Of a stretch of 15,283 bases of DNA, positions 6,402-13,700 are shown piece after piece. Source of the DNA: Fischerella sp. (GTDB lineage: Bacteria; Cyanobacteriota; Cyanobacteriia; Cyanobacteriales; Nostocaceae); contig JANZYY010000056.1 of NCBI GenBank assembly GCA_026419705.1, positions 1 through 15,283 of the forward strand, read 5' to 3'. The position numbers and the translations under genes were made by a program. Under the pieces are notes generated by a model. It did not search any database. It saw only the letters and a list, made by a program, of their open reading frames with translations, and had not been told where the DNA came from. Numbering within the stretch: the stretch's first letter is position 1; each line of letters opens with the position of its first letter.

Positions 6402-7406
6402 ATGACAAATAAACCGGATCGCGTGGTCTTGATTGGAGTAGCGGGAGACTCTGGGTGCGGTAAATCTACGTTTTTGCGTCGTCTCACCGATTTATTTGGT
6501 GAAGAATTAATGACAGTCATCTGCTTGGATGACTATCATTGTCTGGATAGAAAACAGCGTAAAGAAACAGGAATAACTGCACTCGACCCCAGAGCCAATA
6601 ATTTTGACCTGATGTATGAGCAGATTAAAGCGCTCAAAGAAGGTCAATCGATCATGAAGCCGATTTATAACCACGAAACTGGCACAATCGATCCGCCAGA
6701 GCTAGTAGAACCGAATCACATTGTCGTGATTGAGGGGTTACATCCTCTATATGATGAACGCGTGCGATCGCTAATTGACTTCAGCGTCTATTTTGATATT
6801 AGCGATGAAGTCAAAATTGCCTGGAAAATTCAGCGAGACATGGCAGAACGCGGTCACCGCTACGAAGATGTCATAGCTCAAATCAATTCCCGCAAACCTG
6901 ATTTTCAAAAGTACATTGAACCACAAAGAGAATTTGCCGATATAGTTCTCCAAGTATTGCCTACCAACTTAATCAAAGAAGACAAAGAGCGTAAAGTCCT
7001 GCGGGTACGGATGCTACAGCGGGAAGGTAAAGAAGGTTTCGATCCGGTTTATCTGTTTGATGAAGGTTCGACAATCTACTGGACTCCCTGTGGACGTAAA
7101 CTAACCTGCTCCTATCCCGGTATGCAACTGTACTACGGTTCGGATGTGTATTACGGTCGCTACGTTTCAGTTCTAGAGGTAGATGGTCAATTTGACAACC
7201 TGGACGAAGTAATTTACATCGAAACTCACTTAAGTAACACATCTACCAAGTACAAAGGTGAGATGACTCATTTGTTACTACAGCACCGCGAGTATCCTGG
7301 TTCCAATAATGGAACAGGTTTGTTCCAAGTGCTGACAGGATTGAAAATGCGTGCTACCTACGAGCGCTTAACTGCAAAGGAAGCAAAAATGGCAGTTCAA
7401 GTTTAG
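6402..7406 (+). CDS. prk: Phosphoribulokinase
   Basis: The enzyme phosphorylates ribulose-5-phosphate with ATP to make ribulose-1,5-bisphosphate for Rubisco, in the cytosol. The 334 residues match the cyanobacterial/plant-type enzyme in length. The P-loop is GVAGDSGCGKST (about 12-23). Cys19 in the P-loop and Cys41 (VICLDDYH) form the redox-regulatory pair, and Cys230/Cys236 (PCGRKLTC) is the C-terminal pair that contributes to CP12/GAPDH control in this family. There is an additional Cys47 (DDYHCLDR), where I recall Ser in homologues. ATG 6402 is preceded by AGGAGA with a 3-nt gap. The gene is monocistronic by appearance, with an intrinsic terminator at 7433-7458. Confidence 0.97.
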   Translation: MTNKPDRVVLIGVAGDSGCGKSTFLRRLTDLFGEELMTVICLDDYHCLDRKQRKETGITALDPRANNFDLMYEQIKALKEGQSIMKPIYNHETGTIDPPELVEPNHIVVIEGLHPLYDERVRSLIDFSVYFDISDEVKIAWKIQRDMAERGHRYEDVIAQINSRKPDFQKYIEPQREFADIVLQVLPTNLIKEDKERKVLRVRMLQREGKEGFDPVYLFDEGSTIYWTPCGRKLTCSYPGMQLYYGSDVYYGRYVSVLEVDGQFDNLDEVIYIETHLSNTSTKYKGEMTHLLLQHREYPGSNNGTGLFQVLTGLKMRATYERLTAKEAKMAVQV

Positions 7407-7432
7407 AGCAGCAGTGTTTGTGTCAAATGTCC

Positions 7433-7458
7433 AGGGGCACTGTTGTGTCCCTCTTTTT
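7433..7458 (+). terminator. Intrinsic terminator of prk
   Basis: AGGGGCAC (7433-7440) pairs with GTGTCCCT (7445-7452), one pair being G-U, around the tetraloop TGTT, followed by C and five T (7454-7458). It lies 26 nt after the prk stop. This is the most canonical terminator in the window. Confidence 0.85.
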
Positions 7459-7476
7459 GTATGAATTAATTAAGTA

Positions 7477-7549
7477 GGTTGGTACAAAGCTTAGACAAAG
7501 CTGGTATCAACATAGGGGGCTGAGTTTGTGTAGCCCTAGGCTGCCAACC
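7477..7549 (+). ncRNA. Candidate folded leader RNA between prk and metK
   Basis: GGTTGG (7477-7482) pairs with CCAACC (7544-7549), enclosing two helices: AGCTT/AAGCT (7488-7492 and 7498-7502) and GGGCT/AGCCC (7517-7521 and 7532-7536). AGCC/GGCT across 7532-7542 offers an alternative to the last helix. The fold is followed by AAAAAGGAG, the binding site of a 29-codon ORF. It matches no riboswitch class that I recognise. The helices are short, so it could be chance. Confidence 0.3.
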
Positions 7550-7571
7550 AGCAGTAAAAAGGAGTATTAAT

Positions 7572-7661
7572 ATGGATTTAGCCTCAGTTGTATTTATTGT
7601 TTTAAGAAAATCATTAATAATCAACGATTTTGATGAAGTAAGTGTGTTTATAAACTGCTGA
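7572..7661 (+). CDS. Small ORF of 29 codons upstream of metK
   Basis: ATG at 7572 is preceded by AAGGAG with a 7-nt gap, an unusually good binding site for intergenic sequence. The product is 29 residues: MDLASVVFIVLRKSLI, then an acidic/hydrophobic tail ending FINC. The first half is hydrophobic and could insert in a membrane. It matches no small photosystem or cytochrome subunit I recognise (PetN has the same length but a different sequence). It may be a leader peptide for metK, a small membrane protein, or chance. Confidence 0.35.
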   Translation: MDLASVVFIVLRKSLIINDFDEVSVFINC

Positions 7662-7673
7662 TTGTGAAAATAT

Positions 7674-7723
7674 TGTTATGATTTCAGATTGAAGTAGCTT
7701 GACTAAATAGCGACATTTAGTCA
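7674..7723 (+). promoter_or_regulatory. metK extended -10 promoter and leader hairpin
   Basis: TGTTATGAT (7674-7682) fits an extended -10 element (TG-N-TATGAT). Downstream, TGACTAAAT (7700-7708) and ATTTAGTCA (7715-7723) form a perfect 9-bp hairpin with loop AGCGAC, ending 17 nt before the metK binding site AGGAGG (7741-7746). A transcript starting near 7690 would carry the hairpin close to its 5' end. The pairing is directly visible; the promoter and function are inferred. Confidence 0.4.
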
Positions 7724-7754
7724 GCCCGCTCAGCTTTATCAGGAGGAGTTGAAT

Positions 7755-9017
7755 TTGTCTAAACGTTATTTATTTACCTCCGAGTCAGTGACCGAAGGCC
7801 ATCCAGATAAAATCTGCGATCAAATCTCGGATGCCATTTTAGATGCACTGCTCACACAAGACCAGAGTAGCCGTGTTGCAGCTGAGGTTGTTGTTAACAC
7901 TGGCTTAGTGCTGATCACCGGTGAAATCACCAGCAAAGCCAGCGTCAACTACGTCAATATCGCCCGCAAGAAAATTGCTGAAATTGGCTACACCGATGCC
8001 GTCAATGGCTTTTGCTCTAGCAGTTGCTCGGTGCTAGTGGCTTTGGACGAACAATCACCTGACATTGCTCGAGGTGTGAATACTGCTCACGAGGCCCGTC
8101 AGGATAGTGAGGAAACATTCGACAAGATTGGAGCTGGCGACCAAGGAATCATGTTCGGCTTCGCTTGTAACGAAACGCCAGAACTAATGCCCTTGCCGAT
8201 CAGTCTTGCCCATCGCATTGCTCGCCGACTTGCAGCAGTCCGCAAAACTGGTCAATTACCATACCTGCGCCCCGATGGCAAAACTCAAGTCACCGTTGTT
8301 TATGAAGACGGACGTCCGATTGGTATCGATACCATCCTAGTTTCGACGCAGCATACACCGACCATTGGTGACATCACTGATGAAGCAGAAGTACAAGCCA
8401 AGATTAAAAAAGACCTTTGGTCGGCGGTAGTTGAACCCGTGTTTGCAGATCTAGATGTGAAGCCGGATGAAAATACTCGATTTTTGGTCAACCCCACTGG
8501 CAAATTTGTGATTGGCGGTCCTCAGGGAGACGCTGGTCTCACTGGACGTAAAATCATTGTCGATACCTACGGTGGTTATTCCCGACATGGTGGAGGAGCC
8601 TTTTCTGGTAAAGACCCCACCAAGGTAGATCGCAGTGCAGCTTATGCTTGTCGTTATGTGGCAAAAAATATTGTTGCCGCAGGGTTGGCAGAAAAATGCG
8701 AAGTTCAGTTAAGTTACGTCATTGGTGTAGCACGGCCGGTAAGCATTTTCGTCGATACTTTTGGTACTGGCAAAGTTGATGATGAAACCTTGCTGAATTT
8801 AATCAAAGAGCATTTTGAACTGCGTCCAGCTGGTATTATTCACACCTTTAATTTGCGCAAACTGCCAAGTGAAAGAGGCGGACGTTTTTATCAGGACGTC
8901 GCAGCTTACGGTCACTTTGGACGAACAGATTTAGAACTACCCTGGGAGCGTACTGATAAGGCAGAATTGTTGAAACAAGCAGTCAGCAAGCAACTTTCAA
9001 CAGCGGCGATCGCCTAA
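7755..9017 (+). CDS. metK: S-adenosylmethionine synthetase
   Basis: MetK makes S-adenosylmethionine from methionine and ATP in the cytosol, feeding methylation reactions including chlorophyll synthesis. The 420 residues contain the N-terminal TSESVTEGHPDKICDQISD, the hexapeptide-type motif GAGDQGIMFG and the P-loop-like GGGAFSGKDPTKVDRSAAY segment near the middle to C-terminal part; all family signatures are intact. I choose the TTG at 7755 (MSKRYLFTSES) because AGGAGG (7741-7746) lies 8 nt upstream. The in-frame TTG at 7749 is only 2 nt from that site. The gene has its own leader with a hairpin. hom at the other end of the window belongs to the same amino-acid pathway but is not linked transcriptionally. 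Confidence 0.97.
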   Translation: MSKRYLFTSESVTEGHPDKICDQISDAILDALLTQDQSSRVAAEVVVNTGLVLITGEITSKASVNYVNIARKKIAEIGYTDAVNGFCSSSCSVLVALDEQSPDIARGVNTAHEARQDSEETFDKIGAGDQGIMFGFACNETPELMPLPISLAHRIARRLAAVRKTGQLPYLRPDGKTQVTVVYEDGRPIGIDTILVSTQHTPTIGDITDEAEVQAKIKKDLWSAVVEPVFADLDVKPDENTRFLVNPTGKFVIGGPQGDAGLTGRKIIVDTYGGYSRHGGGAFSGKDPTKVDRSAAYACRYVAKNIVAAGLAEKCEVQLSYVIGVARPVSIFVDTFGTGKVDDETLLNLIKEHFELRPAGIIHTFNLRKLPSERGGRFYQDVAAYGHFGRTDLELPWERTDKAELLKQAVSKQLSTAAIA

Positions 9018-9031
9018 TCGTTTAAACTTAG

Positions 9032-9055
9032 AGAGACGTGCCATAGCGCGTCTCT
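9032..9055. repeat. 10-bp palindrome between metK and the DUF1232 gene
   Basis: AGAGACGTGC (9032-9041) pairs with GCGCGTCTCT (9046-9055), one pair being G-U, around the loop CATA. It ends 6 nt before the DUF1232 start and may terminate metK or occlude initiation downstream. Its outer stem (AGAGACG/CGTCTCT) is shared with the palindrome at 9540-9569. Confidence 0.65.
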
Positions 9056-9061
9056 ACTTGT

Positions 9062-9445
9062 ATGTACGACTGGAAACAACAAGTTAAAAAACTTAAAAAA
9101 GAAACTTATGCTATTGCCCTTGCCTGTCGAGATCCCAGAGTTCCTTGGTATGCAAAGGTATTAGCTGCGATCGTCGTTGCCTATGCTCTTAGTCCGATTG
9201 ACTTAATCCCAGACTTTATTCCTGTCCTCGGTTATTTAGATGATTTAGTATTATTACCTTTAGGCATTATTTTGGTATTGCGAATGATTCCACCGACAGT
9301 TATGGCAGAATGTCGGGAAAAAGCAGAAAAAACTATCAATCAAGTTACTCCTAGCAGTCGCATAGCAGCAGTGGTAATTGTAACAATTTGGCTGCTTGTA
9401 GGAATTTTTGCCGTTATTTGGATCGGTAAAGTTTTCCAACGTTAA
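9062..9445 (+). CDS. YkvA-like DUF1232 membrane protein
   Basis: This 127-residue protein carries the DUF1232 signature YALSPIDLIPDFIPVLGYLDDL (about 41-62), continuing into a hydrophobic helix. It has a basic N-terminus (KQQVKKLKKE), hydrophobic segments at about 31-43 and 58-77, and a C-terminal membrane helix at about 100-121. The family is widespread and of unknown biochemical function. ATG 9062 is the only reasonable start, because an in-frame TAG lies at 9044-9046. There is no ribosome binding site; a strong hairpin occupies the place where one would be, suggesting weak or leaderless translation. It follows metK by 44 nt. Confidence 0.85.
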   Translation: MYDWKQQVKKLKKETYAIALACRDPRVPWYAKVLAAIVVAYALSPIDLIPDFIPVLGYLDDLVLLPLGIILVLRMIPPTVMAECREKAEKTINQVTPSSRIAAVVIVTIWLLVGIFAVIWIGKVFQR

Positions 9446-9894
9446 AGTTTTTAGAATTATACTCAAAAGTGATAAGTTATAGTTTATCTTTCCAAGTAAT
9501 ACCATTTCGAAAGAAAAAAGAATGCGACAAACACAGATTGTAGAGATGCGCTGTTTGAAGCGTCTCTACAGGGTTTCCGATCGTGAGGATGTGCAGCTTA
9601 TAAATCTGCCGGGTGTGCCTTCCGATCGGTTAAAGTAGGATATAGTCTCTGTGCTTCAACACTAATAGTCATAGCAAACTGCTTGTTTTTGCTGTTATGT
9701 TACTTTGGTTTGTCAAAAATTTACATATATAAAAACTGCTTAAATTATGATTAGGGTTATGCAAACTGTATTAGTGAGCGGAGATTTACTCTTGTTATAA
9801 AAGAAGATAATGTTGGTGAAAATCATCAGTAGAAGTGATTTTCCTGCCTACACTGATGTGGTAACTTTGGCGGGAGGGCAAGGAGATTTGAGTG
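9446..9894. other. Intergenic region upstream of the histidine kinase
   Basis: These 449 bases hold no convincing gene. They contain the palindrome at 9540-9569, a direct repeat TTCCGATCG (9575-9583 and 9620-9628) and an extended -10-like TGTTATAAA at 9793-9801 that could serve the kinase gene. No other structure stands out. Confidence 0.5.
9540..9569. repeat. 10-bp palindrome, copy 2 of the GCTGTTTGAA-loop family
   Basis: GTAGAGATGC (9540-9549) pairs with GCGTCTCTAC (9560-9569), one pair being G-U, around the loop GCTGTTTGAA. The loop is identical to that of 2317-2348. One stem pair is swapped between the copies (C-G in copy 1, G-C here). Confidence 0.75.
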
Positions 9895-11628
9895 ATGCCA
9901 ACTCAAAAGCCAACCGCTGTTGACAGCAGTTCAGAAAACAAAAAAGTGTCAGCCAACGAGCCCTCTAACGACGACGAACTCCCGACTATAGAATTTCCCT
10001 CACGAGGGAAACTGAAAGCCAGTTCTTGGCGCATTCATCAAAAGATTGGTTATGGGTACTTTTTAGCAATAGGAATTGGTTTTTTCGGCTCACTGGCTGG
10101 GTTGGTAGTTGCTAACTATTATCGCGGACGGGAAATTAGGCAATTAAATCATGCCCAATTTCAAACACAAATGCTGGCTAATTATAGGGATGCGATTGTG
10201 GATGCACAATTGCAGAGCGCCAATTTACCTGCTTTAGTAGAAGAGCCAGAAAGGCTTGCGAATAGAAAAGCAAAATTTCTCGAAAATATCGAGAAAACTA
10301 AGAAAATAGAGAATCAAATTATGGATTTTCTAGAAAGCAAGCCAAAGCGGTTCGCACTAGCAGCCAGCGAAGCTTCTCTACAAGCTTTACTGCGGGATTA
10401 CGCAACTAATTTGGACTCCTACGTTCGGCAAATAGAGTACATCTTACGGCAAGTGGACAACCAGCCGCTACAGCCACAGCAAGCATCTGCAGTCCAGCAG
10501 GAATTGCTCGCAGTTCTCCGTGGTGAAACAGCCGCACGATTAGATCAACTGTATCAAACATTGAGCAATAACCTGCAAGTAGCAGAACAGCAAGAGCAGG
10601 CGCTTAAAAACGATGTAGACAGGTCAAAAGGAATTGAAAGATCGATAGTCATAGCTAGTATGCTCTTATCGGTGGGGATTGCTGCCATTATCGCTTGGCG
10701 TACTTCTCGGGCGATCGCCGATCCAGTCATTACCGTTACTCAAGTTGCTGAACAGGTGGCGCGAAAATCCAATTTTGATTTGCGAGCACCTATTACCACC
10801 GAAGATGAAATTGGGTTGCTAGCCAAATCTCTTAACCGCTTGATTGAGCAAGTGTCCAAACATACCAAAGAACTCGAACAAGCTAAAGAATTAGCAGAAG
10901 CAGCTAACAAGGCAAAAAGTCAGTTTTTGGCAAATATTAGTCATGAATTACGTACACCGTTGAATGCCATTATCGGTTTAAGTCAACTGCTACAAGATGA
11001 TGCTGCTGATATGGGTTTAGCAGAAGATGTCATCAGCGATCTCGATTCGATCAACTCTGCTGGTAGACATCTTTTGACATTGATTAACGACATCCTTGAC
11101 TTGTCAAAAATCGAAGCGGGGAAAATGACTTTTTACCCAGAGACATTTGACCTGGTCATGTTAATTAATAATGTCGTCCTGACAGTCAAACCATTGATAG
11201 AGAAAAATGGCAATGTTTTAGAAGTTGATTATGAGCAAGAATTAGGCATAATGCATACCGATCAGACTAAGCTGAGGCAAGTACTTTACAACTTGCTCAG
11301 TAACGCCGCCAAGTTTACGACTAACGGTAAGGTAAAGCTGAATGTGAAGAGAGAAAAAGTTTATTCAACAGGGAAAGAACCTAGTGAAATCATCATTTTC
11401 ACCGTCACCGATACAGGTATTGGCATGTCTCAAAAGCAACAGCAGCAATTGTTTCAACCCTTTACGCAAGGGGATGCATCGACGACGAAAAAGTATGGTG
11501 GTACTGGCTTGGGTTTAGCGATTAGCCGCCATTTTTGCCACATGATGGGTGGTGAGATTTTTGTAAAAAGCGAGCAGGGAGTTGGGTCTGTTTTCACTGT
11601 ACGACTACCGCTTGTTGCTAGAGAGTAA
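9895..11628 (+). CDS. Membrane sensor histidine kinase (HAMP, HisKA, HATPase)
   Basis: A two-component sensor kinase of 577 residues. A polar cytoplasmic N-terminus of about 50 residues precedes membrane helix 1 (about 54-75). An extracytoplasmic helical sensor region of about 170 residues has no domain I recognise. Then come helix 2 (about 250-268), HAMP (about 270-320), a short coiled coil (KELEQAKELAEAANKAKSQ), the HisKA H-box SHELRTPLNAIIG (phospho-acceptor His350) and an HATPase domain with N-box NLLSNAAKF, G1 DTGIGM, F-box FQPFTQ and G2 GGTGLGLA. There is no receiver or Hpt domain and no response regulator alongside, so it is an orphan kinase; its signal and partner are unknown. AGGAG (9881-9885) lies 9 nt before the ATG at 9895; a GTG at 9892, 6 nt after it, is also possible. 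Confidence 0.93.
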   Translation: MPTQKPTAVDSSSENKKVSANEPSNDDELPTIEFPSRGKLKASSWRIHQKIGYGYFLAIGIGFFGSLAGLVVANYYRGREIRQLNHAQFQTQMLANYRDAIVDAQLQSANLPALVEEPERLANRKAKFLENIEKTKKIENQIMDFLESKPKRFALAASEASLQALLRDYATNLDSYVRQIEYILRQVDNQPLQPQQASAVQQELLAVLRGETAARLDQLYQTLSNNLQVAEQQEQALKNDVDRSKGIERSIVIASMLLSVGIAAIIAWRTSRAIADPVITVTQVAEQVARKSNFDLRAPITTEDEIGLLAKSLNRLIEQVSKHTKELEQAKELAEAANKAKSQFLANISHELRTPLNAIIGLSQLLQDDAADMGLAEDVISDLDSINSAGRHLLTLINDILDLSKIEAGKMTFYPETFDLVMLINNVVLTVKPLIEKNGNVLEVDYEQELGIMHTDQTKLRQVLYNLLSNAAKFTTNGKVKLNVKREKVYSTGKEPSEIIIFTVTDTGIGMSQKQQQQLFQPFTQGDASTTKKYGGTGLGLAISRHFCHMMGGEIFVKSEQGVGSVFTVRLPLVARE

Positions 11629-11704
11629 GTTGTTAATAAATTCACAAGCGCGATCGCATAATAGGAATCATTCAATAGTAATCCTGTATCGTCTACTTGG
11701 TTAG

Positions 11705-11830
11705 GTTTTTCATGGTTCTATTGAAATCGTTACTCAAGTCATTAATGGTGAATTAGAAATAACTCAAGAACAAGCTGAGGGTTTGGGAAAGTTCTTTCAC
11801 ATTGAGCCAAACTTGTTTATTTATAATTAG
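11705..11830 (+). pseudogene. Fragment resembling the C-terminus of a HigA-type antitoxin
   Basis: Between the kinase and the DUF262 gene, an open stretch without a start codon encodes VFHGSIEIVTQVINGELE, then ITQEQAEGLGKFFHIEPNLF, IYN and a TAG stop. The pattern GS..IVTQVINGE.EIT.EQA..L.KFFH..P.LFI resembles the end of the helix-turn-helix in HigA-like XRE antitoxins, which repress their operon and neutralise a HigB toxin. An in-frame TAG precedes the fragment at 11702-11704, and I find no N-terminal half and no higB nearby. It is most likely a relic of a toxin-antitoxin module. Family recognition is from memory of the motif. Confidence 0.5.
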
Positions 11831-11897
11831 CGATCGCTTTTTGATTAGACTTACAGTACGGCTATGAAACTAACATAAAACTATTCTCTATTAGAGC

Positions 11898-11925
11898 TTT
11901 ACATTTACATATAAAATAATATACT
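11898..11925 (+). promoter_or_regulatory. Promoter-like sequence before the DUF262 gene
   Basis: TTTACA (11898-11903), a 16-nt spacer and TATACT (11920-11925) match the sigma-70 consensus closely. They would give a leader of about 35 nt before the ATG at 11968. The local sequence is very AT-rich, which raises the chance of a fortuitous match. Confidence 0.45.
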
Positions 11926-11967
11926 AATTATTATTTTGTCATAAAAGAAACTAAAGAGACAATAAAA

Positions 11968-13528
11968 ATGGCAAAAGAGAGTCCAAAAGTTTGCTTAGAT
12001 GCACTAATACCCAGAGCAGCATTTGAAGTCAAAGGAGAGCAAGGTCAAAATATAGCAAGACAAAATATATCTATTCGTGATTTAGAACAAAATTCTTTTT
12101 TCTATCTATTTCTACGTAAACCTGATTTTCAAAGAGAAACTAATGAATGGGATGCTAATAAAGTATGTGAGTTTATCGAAAGTTTTTTAGATGGAGATTT
12201 AATACCAGCAGTGATTCTTTGGAGAAGTTCTAGTAGTTACTATTTTGTAATTGATGGCTCCCATAGACTTAGTTCTTTAATAGCCTGGATAAATGATGAC
12301 TATGGTGATGGTCAGATTTCCAAGCAATTCTATGATGGAGAAATTACAGAATAACAAAAAAGTGCTGCTCAAGAAACCAGAAAATTAATTAAGGCAAAGA
12401 TAGGTTCTTATAAAGATTATCAATCATTCGCCCAGCATCGAGGAGAACCACCAAATCCAAAAATCCTTGAAAGAGCAAGAAATTTGGGTGCTTTAGCTAT
12501 TCAACTTCAGTGGGTTGAAGGTGATTCAACTAAAGCGGAAGACTCTTTTTTCAAGATAAATCAAAAAGCCACACCAATTAGCCGAACTGAGATACGTTTG
12601 TTAGCAGTTCGAAAAACACCTAATGGTATTGCTACTCGTGCAATTATGAGAAGTGGTAGTGGTCACAAATATTGGTCAAATTTCTCGGAAGAAAAGCAGG
12701 ATGAAATCGAAAAACTAGCTCAAGAAATACATCAACTTATTTTTGAACCTAAACTTAGAAATCCTATTAAAACTTTAGACGTACCTCTAGTAGGCAATCT
12801 ATCATCTTCAGAAAAACTTGAATTAATATTAGAGTTTGTTAACATAGTCAACGGTATAAAAGAAGATAACCAATTGGGTGAAGATTCGACGGGAGACAAA
12901 ACTATAGAATTGTTGAGAAATTGCATAAGAGTAGCTCAAAGAATAAATAGTAATCATCCTTCTTCTCTTGGTCTTCATCCGATAGTATATTTTTACACCA
13001 ATTTGGGCAAGCCTAAAATCGGTTCGTTTTATGGTGTAGTTAGCTTAATTTTACATTTAGAAAAAACTCAATATTTTCCTAAATTTATAGAAGTAAGAAA
13101 AGATTTTGAATGGGTGATTTGGCAAGATGATATGATTCCTGAAATTGTCAGGAAGAGTAAGGCTATAGAAGCAAATGAGAAGGTCAGAGATTTTTACTTA
13201 GAAATCATAAACAAATTATTGCATGGTGTAGATAAGAAAAACATTATCAAGGAGATAGTAAATGAAAAGAAATTTGGCGCATTAAAAACAAAAACTAAAG
13301 CTAATATAAGTGATTGCCAAAGTAAAAATTTTTCACGAGAGACAAAAACTGCAGCTTTTATTAGAGAAGCTTTACCCAAAGTTCCGCGATGTAAAATATG
13401 TGGTGGTTATCTGCACAGTCGCTCTATTTCTATCGATCGCATTTCAAAGAAAAGCAGATGGTGGCTTAGGTACTTTAGATAATGCACAGTTGACTCACCC
13501 ATATTGCAATACAACAATCAAAAATTAA
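11968..13528 (+). pseudogene. Decayed DUF262-HNH (GmrSD-like) putative defence nuclease
   Basis: One ancestral gene of about 519 codons is broken into pieces. The N-terminal part is a DUF262 (ParB/Srx-like) domain, with RKPDFQRETNEW (about 50-61) and IDGSHRLSSL (95-104), a nucleotide-binding and hydrolysing motif in GmrS-type proteins. An in-frame TAA at 12352-12354 stops it after 128 residues. The same frame then stays open to 13482 without a real start. The C-terminus is an HNH nuclease: CKICGGYLHSRSISIDRI at the end of one frame, then RKADGGLGTLDNAQLTHPYC and NTTIKN in the +1 frame, so an extra base lies near 13441-13449. The expected HNH His after Asp is Arg (CGC, 13438-13440). GmrSD-type proteins restrict modified phage DNA. 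The gene is clearly AT-richer than its neighbours, consistent with transfer. If real, all three lesions make it inactive. Confidence 0.8.
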
Positions 13529-13557
13529 AGTATTCTAAAGCAGTCATCACGAATTAA

Positions 13558-13583
13558 GGTGTGTTAGTGAAACGTAACGCACC
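13558..13583. repeat. 9-bp palindrome (GGTGCGTTA type)
   Basis: GGTGTGTTA (13558-13566) pairs with TAACGCACC (13575-13583), one pair being G-U, around the loop GTGAAACG. It lies 30 nt past the DUF262-HNH relic, and CTAC follows, as in the 3701-3725 palindrome. I recall this form as a common dispersed cyanobacterial repeat. It could also serve as a terminator for uvrA, 118 nt beyond the uvrA stop. Confidence 0.6.
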
Positions 13584-13630
13584 CTACTGGATTGACACAG
13601 CTAATTTTGTGCATTAGATTTTTTAGCCTG

Positions 13631-13658
13631 TTTTGCGCTGAAGCGCTTACTACGAACA
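13631..13658. repeat. Dispersed repeat with GCGCT/AGCGC core
   Basis: GCGCT (13635-13639) and AGCGC (13642-13646) form a short stem next to TTACTACGAAC. On the minus strand this reads GTTCGTAGTAAGCGCTTCAG, which looks like a variant of a frequent cyanobacterial intergenic repeat (from memory). It lies 43 nt past the uvrA stop. Confidence 0.4.
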
Positions 13659-13700
13659 TTTTCTATTACACTATTTTAGGCTTGCCAGTCCACTACTTAT

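Noticed and set aside
7471..7560. Glutamine or SAM riboswitch
   Set aside because: An AAGTAGG string and a downstream short ORF recall the cyanobacterial glutamine (downstream-peptide) RNA, but its other conserved segments are absent, and no SAM-I core is present.
9575..9628. Operator made of the direct repeat TTCCGATCG
   Set aside because: There are only two 9-nt copies 45 nt apart, far from the kinase start, and the core resembles the common GATCG context; too weak to call.
12484..13482. Separate gene starting at 12484 (TTG)
   Set aside because: The frame is the same as the upstream DUF262 fragment, and no other stop lies between 12355 and 12484. It reads as the continuation of one gene after a nonsense codon, not an independent gene.
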